NCBI GenBank assembly: GCA_948468045.1
Contig: CAOKGO010000005.1
Coordinates: 1 to 64,000 of the forward strand
Length of the DNA: 64,000 bases
Origin: an uncultured Clostridium sp.
GTDB lineage: Bacteria; Bacillota; Clostridia; TANB77; CAG-508
Reading direction: 5' to 3'
A program made the translations under genes and the position numbers. Position 1 is the first letter of the stretch. Each line of letters begins with the position of its first letter. This document shows positions 25,376-35,239 of the stretch, in pieces. Below the pieces are notes generated by a model. It was not told the DNA's origin and did no database searches. It saw only the letters and a program-made list of their open reading frames with translations.

Positions 25376-25726
25376 TTATATTTCCGTAATTTTCAAATTA
25401 AATTTATCTTCAAAAACTTTCTTTTTAGCAATATATTCTTTTGTCTTAAAGCCTTTAACATCAATAACTTCAGTTGTGTTATCTTTATGAAAAACAACAA
25501 AATCAGCTCTATATTTTAAACTAGGAGCTAAAATAAAAGTAGGCTGTAAGCAAAAACCATTAATTTCTTTTGCTTGTAGTCTAAATTTTAATTCACAGTA
25601 GTAATCAGCTTCTTTTTGGCTGTCAAAAGTATGACCATCAACAGAAACTTTATTAGCTCTATATTTACTTTTTTGTGTTTTTCCATTTGTAAAATTTTTG
25701 TAATCTTCTACTGACCAATGCTCCAT
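25376..25726 (-). CDS. DUF1064 protein, phage-type PDDEXK-like nuclease
   Basis: 116 residues. The DUF1064 pattern is KVSVDGHTFDSQKEADYYCE, LQPTFILAPSLKYRADFVVF and TTEVIDVKGFKTKEYIAKKK. The E...D...(E)VK set looks like a PDDEXK nuclease core, and family members are phage Holliday-junction-resolvase-like proteins. It stands alone here, probably a phage relic or domesticated gene. Confidence 0.8.
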   Translation of the reverse strand: MEHWSVEDYKNFTNGKTQKSKYRANKVSVDGHTFDSQKEADYYCELKFRLQAKEINGFCLQPTFILAPSLKYRADFVVFHKDNTTEVIDVKGFKTKEYIAKKKVFEDKFNLKITEI

Positions 25727-25861
25727 TTGAATAGCAACCCCAATCTATTTTTAAACTGTACACATCATACCAAAAAAAAAACAAAAGTACAACAAAAACT
25801 GTTCTTTTTTTATAAAATGTGATAAAATATTTTAAATTAATAAAAGAAAGTAGAGAAGTAT

Positions 25862-25966
25862 ATGAAACAAGCTTTGATTATATCAGCATTTTCAACTTTA
25901 GGAAAAACGTATTTGGGAAATAAATATAAAAATATTTTTGATTTTGAGGCTAGCTCATATAAATAA
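25862..25966 (+). pseudogene. Truncated P-loop protein remnant
   Basis: 34 codons, MKQALIISAFSTLGKTYLGN then IFDFEASSYK-stop. It resembles the start of phage-related P-loop kinases (FPGTGKTYL...DSSKY), but the Walker A motif is degraded (STLGKT) and the rest is missing. GAAAGTAGAG lies upstream. Probably a decayed gene end. Confidence 0.4.
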
Positions 25967-25998
25967 GGTTTTATAAAATAAAAACGAAAGGAAAAATA

Positions 25999-27232
25999 AT
26001 GGAAGGGGAAAAAATAAACAGAAGAAAAGTTATAATAAGCAATAGCATTATTCCATGGTTTATAGGATTATCAGATGACCTAATGTTTTTTATTGCTATA
26101 AATTCTTTGTTTTTTACAGTAACAAAAGGATTATCAGCTGCTCAAATATCATTTTTAGGAACAATTTCAGGGTTAGTATATCTAATTATGCAAATGCCTG
26201 CTTTAAAAATAATACAAAAAATAGGAACTGTAAAAGCCGTAAGACTACGGAACAATAATGTTATTGATTAGTAGTATTTTAATAACATTTGGAAATAAAT
26301 ATTTAATTATTCTAATAGGATATATCTTTTACCAACCAGCTTTTCTATTTAAAAAAATGGATAATGTTGTATTAGAAAACAATTTGAGATATTTAAAAAA
26401 AGAAGATAATTACTTAAAAATGTCTAATAAATCAAAAGTTATTTATTCTATTATAACTATGATTATAGCATTAATAGCAGGACCAATTTTTGCAATAAAT
26501 AGCTATTTGCCGATGTACTTTTGTATTTGTATATGTATAATTAATGTATTATTATCTTTTTGTATTTTCGATATTAATGAAGAAATCAAAACAAATAAAA
26601 ATTGTAAAGAAGATAAAAAAGAAAAAATAAAATTTTCTAATCCAAAATTAATATTTATAATATTAGCTTCTTTTGGACTTATATATTCAGCTATTAGTGT
26701 AGGACAAGACAACAGTAAATTATTGATACAATATAACCTAGAAAAATATTTTAATATAGGGCTAACTGCTACTTATCTATCAGTTATTATAGTAATATCA
26801 CGAATTAGCAGAATTGCTGGGAATCTAATTTTCAAAAAAATATATAGTAAAATGAAAGATAAAGTAAATGTATTTTTATCAATTTTATTGGCAATTGCAT
26901 TTTTATGCATACTTATAGGAAATTGTATAGAAGCAAGTAGTATAATTAAAATTACAATTATGGCAATAGGATTTAGTTTAATTCTTGGAATAAGAGATTC
27001 TATAGAAGTATATACAACAAATTTAATATTAAAAAATACCGAAATAATAGAACAGCCAAAAGCAATATCTTATTTACAATTATCAAGAAGAGCAGTATCA
27101 ACAGCAATGTACTTCATTTTTTCTATGATTTTAACACAGGTAGAGCTAATATATGTAATCATTTGCTTATTTATATTTGCAATTATTGGAATTAGTATAA
27201 ATGTAAAATTATATAAAATGATAAAAGAATAA
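25999..27232 (+). CDS. MFS-like membrane transporter, +1 frameshift at CGG
   Basis: About 410 residues if joined. The first frame has two to three helices (IIPWFIGLSDDLMFFIAINS, ISFLGTISGLVYLIMQMPAL) and reads KAVRL then CTA-CGG-AAC. Skipping the C at 26248 gives GTIMLLISSILITFGNK and a further eight or nine helices to the stop at 27230. The loop KIGTVKAVRLGTI fits the conserved cytoplasmic loop between helices 2 and 3 of MFS proteins, where Gly is expected. Substrate unknown. The upstream context TAAGACTACGGA is identical to that of the second uvrB site. Confidence 0.75.
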
Positions 27233-27275
27233 CTATATGAATTCTTATGAAACACATAAAAAGAAAGGAAATGAT

Positions 27276-28169
27276 ATGAATTTAGATTTTTTGTTTGAAA
27301 TGTTAGAAAATCAATATGGCAAAGAAATTACTAAAAACATTATAAATGGATATAATTCTAAGAGATATACTACTTTTAGAGTGAATTTGATAAGGAGTAG
27401 TGTAGTAGAAGTAGAAGATGTTTTGAAGTCACACAAAATTGAATATGAGAAAGTAGCATGGAGTAATGAGGCTTTTATTTTGAAAAATGCTTCAGAAAAA
27501 GACATTAGAGAATTATCAATTTATAAGGATGGAAAGATTTATTTGCAAAGTTTATCATCTATGTTGCCACCTATTTTGCTAGAACCAAAAAGTGAATTAG
27601 ATATTTTGGACATGGCAGCAGCACCAGGTGGAAAAACAACTCAAATAGCTTCTATAACTAACAATAAAGCTAATATAACAGCATGTGAAATGAATAAAGT
27701 TCGTGCAGAAAGATTAAGATATAATCTAGAAAAGCAAGGGGCAAATAGCTATGTTATGGTACAAGATGCAAGAAATATTGAAGACTTTTTTTCTTTTGAC
27801 AAAATTTTATTAGATGCACCATGTAGTGGTAGTGGAACAATTAATTTACGAGAACCAAAATCATATCAAAATTTCACTGAAAAATTAATACAAAAGTCAG
27901 CTGATACACAAAAACAATTGTTAGATAAAGCACTTAATATTTTAAAACCAGGTAAAGAAATGATATATTCTACATGTTCTATTTTGTTTTGTGAAAATGA
28001 AGAGGTAATAGAAACAATTTTAAAAAAGAAAAAAGCACAAATTGTGCCTATTGAATTTGAGCAAATGGGAGGATTACCAGTTTTACCAACTAAAATAAAT
28101 GGAACTTTATGTGTGTGTCCAAATGAGTTTTATGAGGGATTTTTTATTGCTAAAATAAGAAAGAATTAG
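27276..28169 (+). CDS. RsmB/NOP-type RNA (cytosine-5)-methyltransferase
   Basis: 297 residues from ATG 27276 (AGAAAGGAAATGAT site). SAM-binding motif LDMAAAPGGKTTQIA, motif IV DAPCSGSG (general base/release Cys) and motif VI YSTCSILFCENE (nucleophile Cys): the two-cysteine set of RNA m5C methyltransferases. It lacks the N-terminal NusB-like domain of RsmB, so it may be closer to the YebU/RsmF-like or archaeal NOP group. Followed after 21 bases by uvrB. Confidence 0.88.
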   Translation: MNLDFLFEMLENQYGKEITKNIINGYNSKRYTTFRVNLIRSSVVEVEDVLKSHKIEYEKVAWSNEAFILKNASEKDIRELSIYKDGKIYLQSLSSMLPPILLEPKSELDILDMAAAPGGKTTQIASITNNKANITACEMNKVRAERLRYNLEKQGANSYVMVQDARNIEDFFSFDKILLDAPCSGSGTINLREPKSYQNFTEKLIQKSADTQKQLLDKALNILKPGKEMIYSTCSILFCENEEVIETILKKKKAQIVPIEFEQMGGLPVLPTKINGTLCVCPNEFYEGFFIAKIRKN

Positions 28170-28190
28170 TATTGAAAAAAGGAGGAAAAA

Positions 28191-30148
28191 ATGTTTAAAT
28201 TACACTCAGAATATAAGCCAACAGGCGACCAGCCAAAAGCAATAGAATATTTAAGTAAAGGAATAATGGAGGGTAAGAAATTCCAAACACTTCTAGGAGT
28301 TACAGGCTCTCGGGAAAACATTTACAATGGCAAATATAATTGAAAAAGTACAAAAACCAACACTTGTTTTAGCACATAATAAAACATTAGCTGGACAATT
28401 ATATAGTGAATTCAAAGAGTTTTTCCCAGAGAACAATGTTGAATACTTTGTATCATATTATGATTATTATCAACCAGAAAGTTATATTCCATCATCAGAC
28501 ACATATATTGAAAAAGACTCATCTGTTAATGATGAAATAGACAAATTACGTCATTCTGCAACATTATCATTATTTGAAACAAAAGATGTCATTATTGTAG
28601 CGTCTGTTTCTTGTATTTATGGATTAGGAGACCCCATTGACTATCAAGAAATGATGCTATCACTAAGAGTAGGTATAAATAAGTCAAGAGACCAAGTTTT
28701 AAAAAAACTAATTTCAATGCAATATACAAGAAATGAAATAGATTTTAAAAGAGGAACTTTCAGAGCAAAAGGAGACATTGTCGAAATATATCCATCTGAC
28801 CAATCAGAATCAGCAGTTAGAGTTGAATTTTGGGGAGATGAGATTGAAAAAATAACTGAAATTAATCCATTAACAGGAAAGCCAATTGGTACAAGGAAAC
28901 ATATATTAATTTCACCTGCTTCTCATTATGTTACAACAAAAGACAAAATGGATAAAGCAATTGTAACAATTGAAGCAGAAATGGAGCAAAGAGTAAAATA
29001 TTTTAAAGAGCAAAACAAATTAATAGAAGCACAAAGAATAGAAGAAAGAACAAATTTTGATATAGAAATGATGAAAGAAACTGGATTTTGTTCTGGAATT
29101 GAAAATTATTCAAGACACATTAGTGGAAGAGAAGAGGGAAGTCCACCATATACACTATTTGACTATTTTCCAGACGACTTTTTATTGCTAGTAGATGAAT
29201 CACATGCAACAATTCCACAAGTAAGAGCAATGCATAATGGGGATAGAGCAAGAAAAGAATCACTTGTAAACTATGGATTTAGGTTACCATCTGCATTTGA
29301 TAATAGACCATTAAAATTTGATGAATTTGAACAAAGATTAAATCAAGTTATTTTTGTTAGTGCTACTCCAGCAGATTATGAAGAAGAACATAGTAAAGAA
29401 AATATTGTAGAACAAATTATTAGACCAACTGGATTGTTAGACCCAAAAATAGAAGTAAAACCAGTTACAAATCAAATTGATGACTTAATAGAACAAATTA
29501 GAATCCGTGTAGAAAAAAAAGAAAGAGTTTTAGTTACAACATTAACTAAAAAAATGGCTGAAGACCTAACTGAATATCTTAAAAATTTGGAAATAAAAGT
29601 AACATATATGCATTCAGACACAAAAGCATTAGAAAGAATGGAAATTATTAGAAACTTAAGACTACGGAGAATTTGATGTATTAGTAGGAATAAACCTTTT
29701 AAGAGAGGGACTAGATATTCCTGAAGTTTCATTAGTTGCAATATTAGATGCAGACAAAGAGGGATTTTTACGTTCAGAAAGGTCATTAATACAAACAATT
29801 GGACGTGCTGCTAGAAATACAGATGGGACAGTTATTATGTATGCAGATGAACTAACTAGAAGTATGGAAAAAGCAATTACAGAGACAAATAGAAGAAGAA
29901 AAATTCAAGAGCAATATAATACTGAACATGGAATTACTCCAAAAACAATTCAAAAATCAGTACGTGAAAATATTGCAATAACAACAGCAGAAGACATTGG
30001 AGTAGAATATAAACTAGAAAAAAGTGAAGATATAAAAGAAGTTATAAATAAATTAACTGACGAAATGCTACAATATGCAACAGCAATGGAATTCGAGAAA
30101 GCAGCAGAACTTCGTGATAAAATTAGGGAGTTGGAAAAGTTATTATAA
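28191..30148 (+). CDS. uvrB: Excinuclease ABC subunit B, two +1 frameshifts at CGG
   Basis: About 651 residues if read through both shifts, the normal UvrB length. Frame 1 (40 codons) begins [20 protein letters not shown] and ends TLLGVTGS; the next codons are CGG-GAA-AAC. Skipping the C at 28311 gives GKTFTMANI, completing the Walker A motif GSGKT. Frame 2 (451 codons) carries [30 protein letters not shown] and ends RNLRL; then CTA-CGG-AGA. Skipping the C at 29665 gives [20 protein letters not shown] and the C-terminal UvrA/UvrC-interacting region ([17 protein letters not shown]). Frame 3 has 160 codons. Two identical shifts in one essential repair gene, both before motif glycines. Confidence 0.95.
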
Positions 30149-30202
30149 AAAGTTAAAAAATTTAAAACTTATGTATATAGATAAATGAAAGGAATGATAA
30201 AA

Positions 30203-30892
30203 ATGGAAATAGTATATCAAGTGTTTGATTCTTTTTGGTTTCAAGCAATTATAAAATTAATTTTAGGGTTTGTACTAGCAGGAATAATTGGGTTAGAGCG
30301 TTCATCTTGGAGCAAACCAGCAGGATTTAGAACACATGCATTAGTTGGAATAAGTAGTGTCTTAATTATGCTATGTGGAGAATATATGTCAAAAATTTAT
30401 GATATGGATCCGTCAAGAATACCAGCACAATTACTATCTGGAATAGGATTTATTGGTGCAGGAACAATTTTAAGAGATGGCTTTAATGTAAAAGGACTAA
30501 CAACAGCAGCCGGTTTGTTAGCAGTTACCTGTATAGGTCTTAGCATAGGAGCAGGTTTCTACTTAGGAGGTATAGTAACAACACTAATAGTATATATAAT
30601 ATTATCATACTCTTATAAAATATCAGACAAATTAGACCATTTTGACATATTAGAACTTGATATTAAAATAAATAAAGAACTAGAAGAAACATTAGCTGAA
30701 ATCGAAAAAACTTTAAGTGCTTATCAAGTAGAAATAAAACAAATGAAAAGACTAAAAAAAGAAGAAAAAGAGGATATTGAAACAATACATATTATAGGAA
30801 ATTACAACAAAAAAGGATTTAAAAAGAATGAAGTAATAAGAAAAATCACATCTATACAAAATATAGAAGAAGTCCTACAAGAAGACAGTTAA
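30203..30892 (+). CDS. MgtC/SapB-family membrane protein
   Basis: About 229 residues from ATG 30203 (GAAAGGAATGATAAAA before it). Four to five helices with the MgtC signature: GIIGLERSSWSKPAGFRTHA, RIPAQLLSGIGFIGAGTIL and GLTTAAGLLAVTCIGLSIG. The C-terminal cytoplasmic ACT-like part is Lys/Glu-rich. In pathogens MgtC inhibits the F-ATPase and supports growth at low magnesium; function in Clostridia is less clear. Confidence 0.88.
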   Translation: MEIVYQVFDSFWFQAIIKLILGFVLAGIIGLERSSWSKPAGFRTHALVGISSVLIMLCGEYMSKIYDMDPSRIPAQLLSGIGFIGAGTILRDGFNVKGLTTAAGLLAVTCIGLSIGAGFYLGGIVTTLIVYIILSYSYKISDKLDHFDILELDIKINKELEETLAEIEKTLSAYQVEIKQMKRLKKEEKEDIETIHIIGNYNKKGFKKNEVIRKITSIQNIEEVLQEDS

Positions 30893-30942
30893 AAAGTTTT
30901 AATATATATTAATAGTTTGCTTTATTGCACAAAAACAAATAG

Positions 30943-30974
30943 CATACATATCATATATCAAGGTGATATGTATG
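30943..30974 (+). promoter_or_regulatory. Hairpin enclosing the cysE start site
   Basis: Perfect 11-bp stem CATACATATCA (30943-30953) / TGATATGTATG (30964-30974). The ribosome site AAGG lies in the 10-base loop and the ATG is the last three bases of the stem. The arrangement should limit translation initiation and could respond to temperature or a trans factor. Confidence 0.5.
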
Positions 30975-31481
30975 TTATTTTTCAAAGAATTGTATGAAGA
31001 TGCTAAGAACATAAAAGAAAAAGATCCAGCTACTAAAAACATATTAGAAGTAATTATATTATATCCAGGATTTCACATTCTTGTATTTCATAGATTAGCA
31101 CATTTCTTATATAGAAAGAAACTCTTATTTTTAGCAAGACTAATTTCTCAGATAGGAAGATTTTTTACGGGAATAGAAATACATCCAGGAGCTAAAATTG
31201 GAAGAAGACTGTTTATTGACCATGGAATGGGGATTGTAATTGGAGAAACAGCAACTGTTGGAAATGATTGCACAATTTATCATAATTCTACATTAGGTGG
31301 AACAGGTAAAGACAAATATAAAAGACATCCAGACATTGGAAATAACGTTATGGTAGGAGCAGGAAGCAAAATTCTTGGACCGATAAAAGTTGGAAATAAT
31401 GTAAAAATAGGAGCAAATGCTACGGTATTAAAAGACATACCAAACAATGTAACAGTAGTAAAATTCAATAATGTTCAGTAG
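30972..31481 (+). CDS. cysE: Serine O-acetyltransferase
   Basis: 169 residues. An N-terminal helical part ([20 protein letters not shown]) and a left-handed beta-helix of hexapeptide repeats: [50 protein letters not shown]. The catalytic His-Asp is in IDHGMG. It makes O-acetylserine for cysteine synthesis. The C-terminus is short (TVVKFNNVQ), as in the short clostridial form. A strong hairpin covers the start. Confidence 0.92.
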   Translation: MLFFKELYEDAKNIKEKDPATKNILEVIILYPGFHILVFHRLAHFLYRKKLLFLARLISQIGRFFTGIEIHPGAKIGRRLFIDHGMGIVIGETATVGNDCTIYHNSTLGGTGKDKYKRHPDIGNNVMVGAGSKILGPIKVGNNVKIGANATVLKDIPNNVTVVKFNNVQ

Positions 31482-31482
31482 G

Positions 31483-31558
31483 ATTTAGGGACGGTCCCAT
31501 AATCCTATTTTTCCTATAACATAAAAATAGGATTATGGGGCCGTCCCCAAATCCTATA
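31483..31558. repeat. Two opposed palindromic terminator repeats
   Basis: TAGGATTTAGGGACGGTCCCATAATCCTA and, 14 bases later, TAGGATTATGGGGCCGTCCCCAAATCCTA, between convergent cysE and pyrE. Confidence 0.8.
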
Positions 31559-32411
31559 AGTTGTATAAATTTCCTTCTGTTAATAATTTTACTCTTTTTA
31601 AAGTCCTTTCATTTGTTGATTTTAAAGCTTCTTCGATAAATTCAGGATGATTAACTAGAAAATCTCTCATAGTTGTGAAATGGTCTTTATAAAACGCTTT
31701 AAGCATATCTAATTGAGCTTGGTTGATTATACCTAATTCAAAGGCTTTTTCAAATAGGGAGTTATCAACACAGGCAAGTGAAATAGTTTTTATATTTTCT
31801 TTTTGAAGGATTTCTGTTCCACCTTCTTTTCTATCTACAACATAACAAGTCCACAATAATTTACCATTTAAGTTCTTAACAGCTGGAATCCAAGAACGAA
31901 CATAGTTAGATGCAACAGTTACTAAATCTGAAGCATTTAAAACTGTTTTGCCTTGAATATTGGTTACTTTTTCAGTAGTAGAAAAGTCGTAAGTGCTTTC
32001 AAAAGCTTCTAAATCTTTAAATAAAGTAAGATGAGGCTTTTTTAATAAATAGGCTATCATGTTAGAAAAATACCAATCTCTTCTTTCACCACCTGAAATA
32101 TAATCAATTTCACTAACATTTACATTATCAGTAATTGCTTTTACCATAGTATCAATTGTATATTTGAAAATATCGTTATTTTCATATTGTGACAAAACTT
32201 TTTCAAAAACTTTTTTTGGTAAGTTAATACGGTCTTCTAATAAAGTATCAATATAAGCTAAAAAATCGGTAGCTTCTTTTTCGTTTCCATAAAGGAAATG
32301 TGTATTAACAAAATATGGTGAAATCATACCAGAAGTAAGAAAAAAAGGTTTGTTCTCTTCACAAAATTTAACTGCTTTTGTTTCAAATAAATATGACATT
32401 ATATCAGACAT
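31554..32411 (-). CDS. pyrE: Orotate phosphoribosyltransferase-like protein
   Basis: 285 residues. The PRTase region shows ISGGERRDWYFSNMIAYLLK and LTLFKD, then a loop with VTNIQGKTVLNASDLVTVASN, resembling the larger clostridial orotate PRTases. Expected to form OMP from orotate and PRPP. Strong AAGGAGG site. The pyrC-F-K-D operon on the other strand supports the role. The C-terminal 60 helical residues are extra compared with short PyrE proteins. Confidence 0.75.
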   Translation of the reverse strand: MSDIMSYLFETKAVKFCEENKPFFLTSGMISPYFVNTHFLYGNEKEATDFLAYIDTLLEDRINLPKKVFEKVLSQYENNDIFKYTIDTMVKAITDNVNVSEIDYISGGERRDWYFSNMIAYLLKKPHLTLFKDLEAFESTYDFSTTEKVTNIQGKTVLNASDLVTVASNYVRSWIPAVKNLNGKLLWTCYVVDRKEGGTEILQKENIKTISLACVDNSLFEKAFELGIINQAQLDMLKAFYKDHFTTMRDFLVNHPEFIEEALKSTNERTLKRVKLLTEGNLYNL

Positions 32412-32578
32412 AATTATTCCTCCTTAAATTTATATTGATGTTATTCTAAAGCAAAAAACATAATTTGTCAATATTATTGTAAATTCTGTAATTTTATGTT
32501 ATTATATACAATGAAATTTTTATAAACATTTCTTCCGAATTGGAAGAGAAACAGCAATCTAAAAAAAGGAGGAGCAAG

Positions 32579-32839
32579 ATGAAAGCAAGTAAACGGAAAC
32601 AATATCCAGTGGAAATGACACCAGCACCTGTCAAGTATGTAGAGTTACAAGTTAGAGAGATTGCAAAGAAAAATATGGTGGATGGGGATGTAGCATTTAT
32701 CTTCAAGTTCAGTACAGGGGCAACTTTTAAGAAAATAACTACAGAGTTAGATTATGACTATTGGAATGAAGCAAAAGTAGGGGATATCCTTACTGTGTGT
32801 GTACGTGGGCCAAGAATAATGTCAATCCATCGCTGTTAA
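32579..32839 (+). CDS. Unknown 86-residue protein containing the only non-shifting CGG codon
   Basis: MKASKRKQYPVEMTPAPVKY, then VELQVREIAKKNMVDGDVAF, ending VRGPRIMSIHRC. Good AAAGGAGG site at 32567-32574. Probably a small beta-rich nucleic-acid-binding-like protein; I do not recognise it. Codon use differs from neighbours (GTG, GGG, GTA, CGT). At 32594-32596 it has AAA-CGG-AAA in frame; the +1 frame after this closes within eight codons, so here CGG is read as sense. It may be recently acquired, or the context (AAA before, not a YYW-type codon) may matter. Confidence 0.65.
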   Translation: MKASKRKQYPVEMTPAPVKYVELQVREIAKKNMVDGDVAFIFKFSTGATFKKITTELDYDYWNEAKVGDILTVCVRGPRIMSIHRC

Positions 32840-32850
32840 ATTCAAGAAAA

Positions 32851-32886
32851 AGTTCCATTCAAGTTCAAGAATGGAGCTTTTTTCAA
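32851..32886 (+). terminator. Terminator after unknown 86-residue gene
   Basis: AGTTCCATTC / GAATGGAGCT hairpin followed by a run of T. Confidence 0.75.
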
Positions 32887-32893
32887 AAAATCA

Positions 32894-32922
32894 TTGCAAA
32901 ACTTGATGAAAAATGATATGAT
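32894..32922 (+). promoter_or_regulatory. Promoter of pyrC operon
   Basis: TTGCAA, 17 bases, TATGAT, 29 bases before pyrC. The leader is too short for a PyrR attenuator, so regulation by that route is not seen here. Confidence 0.65.
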
Positions 32923-32950
32923 AAAAAAAATTTTGAAAGAGGGATAAAGT

Positions 32951-34222
32951 ATGAAAACATTATTAAAAAATGGACTACTAATAGACTACAAGACAAACAC
33001 ATTTGAAAAAAAAGATATTTTAATTGAAGATAACAAAATCGTAAAAATCGGAAATGATATTTCTGTTTCTACAGATAAAACAATTGACTGTACTAATTTT
33101 TATATTATGCCTGGAATGATTGATATGCACTGCCATTTAAGAGAACCTGGATTTGAACATAAAGAAACAATCGAAACAGGTAGCAAAAGCGCCGTTAGTG
33201 GTGGTTTTACTACAATTTGTCCAATGCCAAATACAAAACCAACACCAGATAGCGCTATTGTTTTGCAAAAAATTATAGAAACAGCTAAAAAAGTCAATCT
33301 ATGTAATGTTCTTCCATATGCATCTGTGTCAAAAGGAGAAAAAGGAGAAGAACTAGTTGATTTTGCAGAATTAAAAAAATCAGGAGCAATTGCATTTTCA
33401 GATGATGGAATGCCAGTTGTAAATAGTAAAATGATGAGAGAAGCAATAATAGAAGCAGACAAATTAGGAACATTTGTAGCATCACATTGTGAAGAAAAAT
33501 CAGTTGCAGCAGGAGCTATAAATGCTGGAAAAGTAGCAGAACAATTAGGAGTAAATGGAGTATTGCCAGAAGCAGAAGAAATCATGGCAGCAAGAGAAAT
33601 AGTAATTTCAGAAACAAACAATGTAAGAGCTCATATATGCCATATAAGCACTAAAACTACAAAAAATATGGTAAGAGATGCTAAAAAAAGAGGAGTAAAA
33701 ATTACTTGTGAAACTTGCCCACACTATTTCACATTTACAGTAGACGAAGTTTTAAAATCAGGTGTAAATGCTAAAATGAACCCACCTTTAAGAGAAGAAA
33801 AAGATAGACAAGCAATAATTGAAGGACTAAAAGAAGGAACAATAGATGCTATAATAACAGACCATGCACCACATGCAGAAGATGAAAAAAATAAAGGCTT
33901 AGAAACAGCACCAAATGGAATTATTGGATTTGAAACAGCATTATCAGCAGAAATTATGAACTTAATAGATACAGGAGATTTAACATACTTAGACCTAGTT
34001 AGGCTAACATCGTATAATCCAGCTAAATTGCTAGGAATTGATAGGGGAACAATTGAAGAAGGAAAAATAGCTGATATTACTATATTTGACCCAAATGAAA
34101 CTTATACATATACAAAAGAAATGATAGTATCAAAAGCAAAAAATAGTCCATTCATTGGAAAAGAACTAAAAGGAAGAGTTCAATATACAATTGTTAATGG
34201 AAGAATAGTTTATAAAAAATAA
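32951..34222 (+). CDS. pyrC: Dihydroorotase
   Basis: 423 residues, the long class I type. Metal ligands are in MIDMHCHLREPGFEHKE (HxH), the bridging Lys region is replaced by the class I pattern, CHISTKTT and TDHAPHAEDEK (catalytic Asp). It closes carbamoyl-aspartate to dihydroorotate. First gene of the operon pyrC-pyrF-pyrK-pyrD. Confidence 0.93.
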   Translation: MKTLLKNGLLIDYKTNTFEKKDILIEDNKIVKIGNDISVSTDKTIDCTNFYIMPGMIDMHCHLREPGFEHKETIETGSKSAVSGGFTTICPMPNTKPTPDSAIVLQKIIETAKKVNLCNVLPYASVSKGEKGEELVDFAELKKSGAIAFSDDGMPVVNSKMMREAIIEADKLGTFVASHCEEKSVAAGAINAGKVAEQLGVNGVLPEAEEIMAAREIVISETNNVRAHICHISTKTTKNMVRDAKKRGVKITCETCPHYFTFTVDEVLKSGVNAKMNPPLREEKDRQAIIEGLKEGTIDAIITDHAPHAEDEKNKGLETAPNGIIGFETALSAEIMNLIDTGDLTYLDLVRLTSYNPAKLLGIDRGTIEEGKIADITIFDPNETYTYTKEMIVSKAKNSPFIGKELKGRVQYTIVNGRIVYKK

Positions 34223-34252
34223 TAATGTAAATAAAAAAGAAGGGAAAAAACA

Positions 34253-35176
34253 ATGAATGCAATAGATAATTTAATAGAAAAAATCAAGAAAACCAATAAC
34301 CCAACTGTAATGGGTTTAGATCCAAGATATGAAATGTTACCAAAATGTGTAACAAATAAATATCCCCAAAATTTAGAGGGAGTATCAAAAGCAATAATTG
34401 AATTTAACAAAGCATTAATAGACGCAACATATGACATCATACCAGCAATTAAGCCTCAAATTGCATTTTATGAAATGTATGGAATTCCAGGAATGGAAAG
34501 TTTTAAAGAAACTTGCAGATATGCCAAAGAAAAAGGAATGATTGTAATTGCAGATATTAAAAGAGGAGATATTGGTTCAACAGCAACAGGATATTCAAAC
34601 GCTTTTTTAGGAAAAACAAAAATAGGAGAAGAAGAACAATCAATTTATGATGTTGACTTTGTAACTGTAAACCCATACATGGGAACTGATTGCGTAAAGC
34701 CATTTATAGAAGACTGCAAAAAATATGATAAAGGAATATTTATATTAGCAAAAACATCAAATCCATCATCAGGAGAATTACAAGATTTAAAATTAGAAAA
34801 TCAAAAAGAAGTATATATACAAATAGCAGAATTAGTCGAAAAATGGGGAGAAGAGTTAAGAGGGAAATACCAATATAGTAGTGTTGCAGCAGTAGTTGGA
34901 GCAACATATCCAGAACAACTAAAACAAATAAGAAAAGTTGCACCACATACATATTTTTTAATACCAGGATATGGTGCACAAGGTGGAAAAGCAAATGATA
35001 TTGCACTTGGTTTTGATAGTAATGGACTAGGTGGAATAGTAAATGCTTCAAGAAGCTTAATGTGTGCATATAAATCAGAAAATTGGAAAAATCAAGTAAC
35101 AGAAGAAGAATACTATAAAGCTACAAGATTAGAAGCTCTAAGAATGAGAGACGAGTTAAATCAAGCAATAAACTAA
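34253..35176 (+). CDS. pyrF: Orotidine 5'-phosphate decarboxylase, type 2
   Basis: 307 residues. Signature MGLDPRYEMLP, then KIKPQIAFYE-like AIKPQIAFYE, and the catalytic DIKRGDIGSTATGYSNAF; VVGATYPEQLKQIR and LIPGYGAQGG complete the phosphate-binding part. Long type 2 form. It converts OMP to UMP. Ribosome site AAGAAGGG; 30 bases after pyrC. Confidence 0.93.
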   Translation: MNAIDNLIEKIKKTNNPTVMGLDPRYEMLPKCVTNKYPQNLEGVSKAIIEFNKALIDATYDIIPAIKPQIAFYEMYGIPGMESFKETCRYAKEKGMIVIADIKRGDIGSTATGYSNAFLGKTKIGEEEQSIYDVDFVTVNPYMGTDCVKPFIEDCKKYDKGIFILAKTSNPSSGELQDLKLENQKEVYIQIAELVEKWGEELRGKYQYSSVAAVVGATYPEQLKQIRKVAPHTYFLIPGYGAQGGKANDIALGFDSNGLGGIVNASRSLMCAYKSENWKNQVTEEEYYKATRLEALRMRDELNQAIN

Positions 35177-35239
35177 CCAAATGGGCATATTTGGGACAGG
35201 CACAGAAGTACCCAAAACGAAAAGTAAGGAGGAATTATT

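Noticed and set aside
25376-25966. A prophage in the 25 kb region
   Set aside because: Only an isolated DUF1064 gene and a 34-codon P-loop remnant are present; no structural, integrase or lysis genes.
33100-33621. Long antisense ORFs opposite pyrC, pyrD, uraA, hydA and others
   Set aside because: Shadows of strongly coding sense frames, without ribosome sites or recognisable domains.
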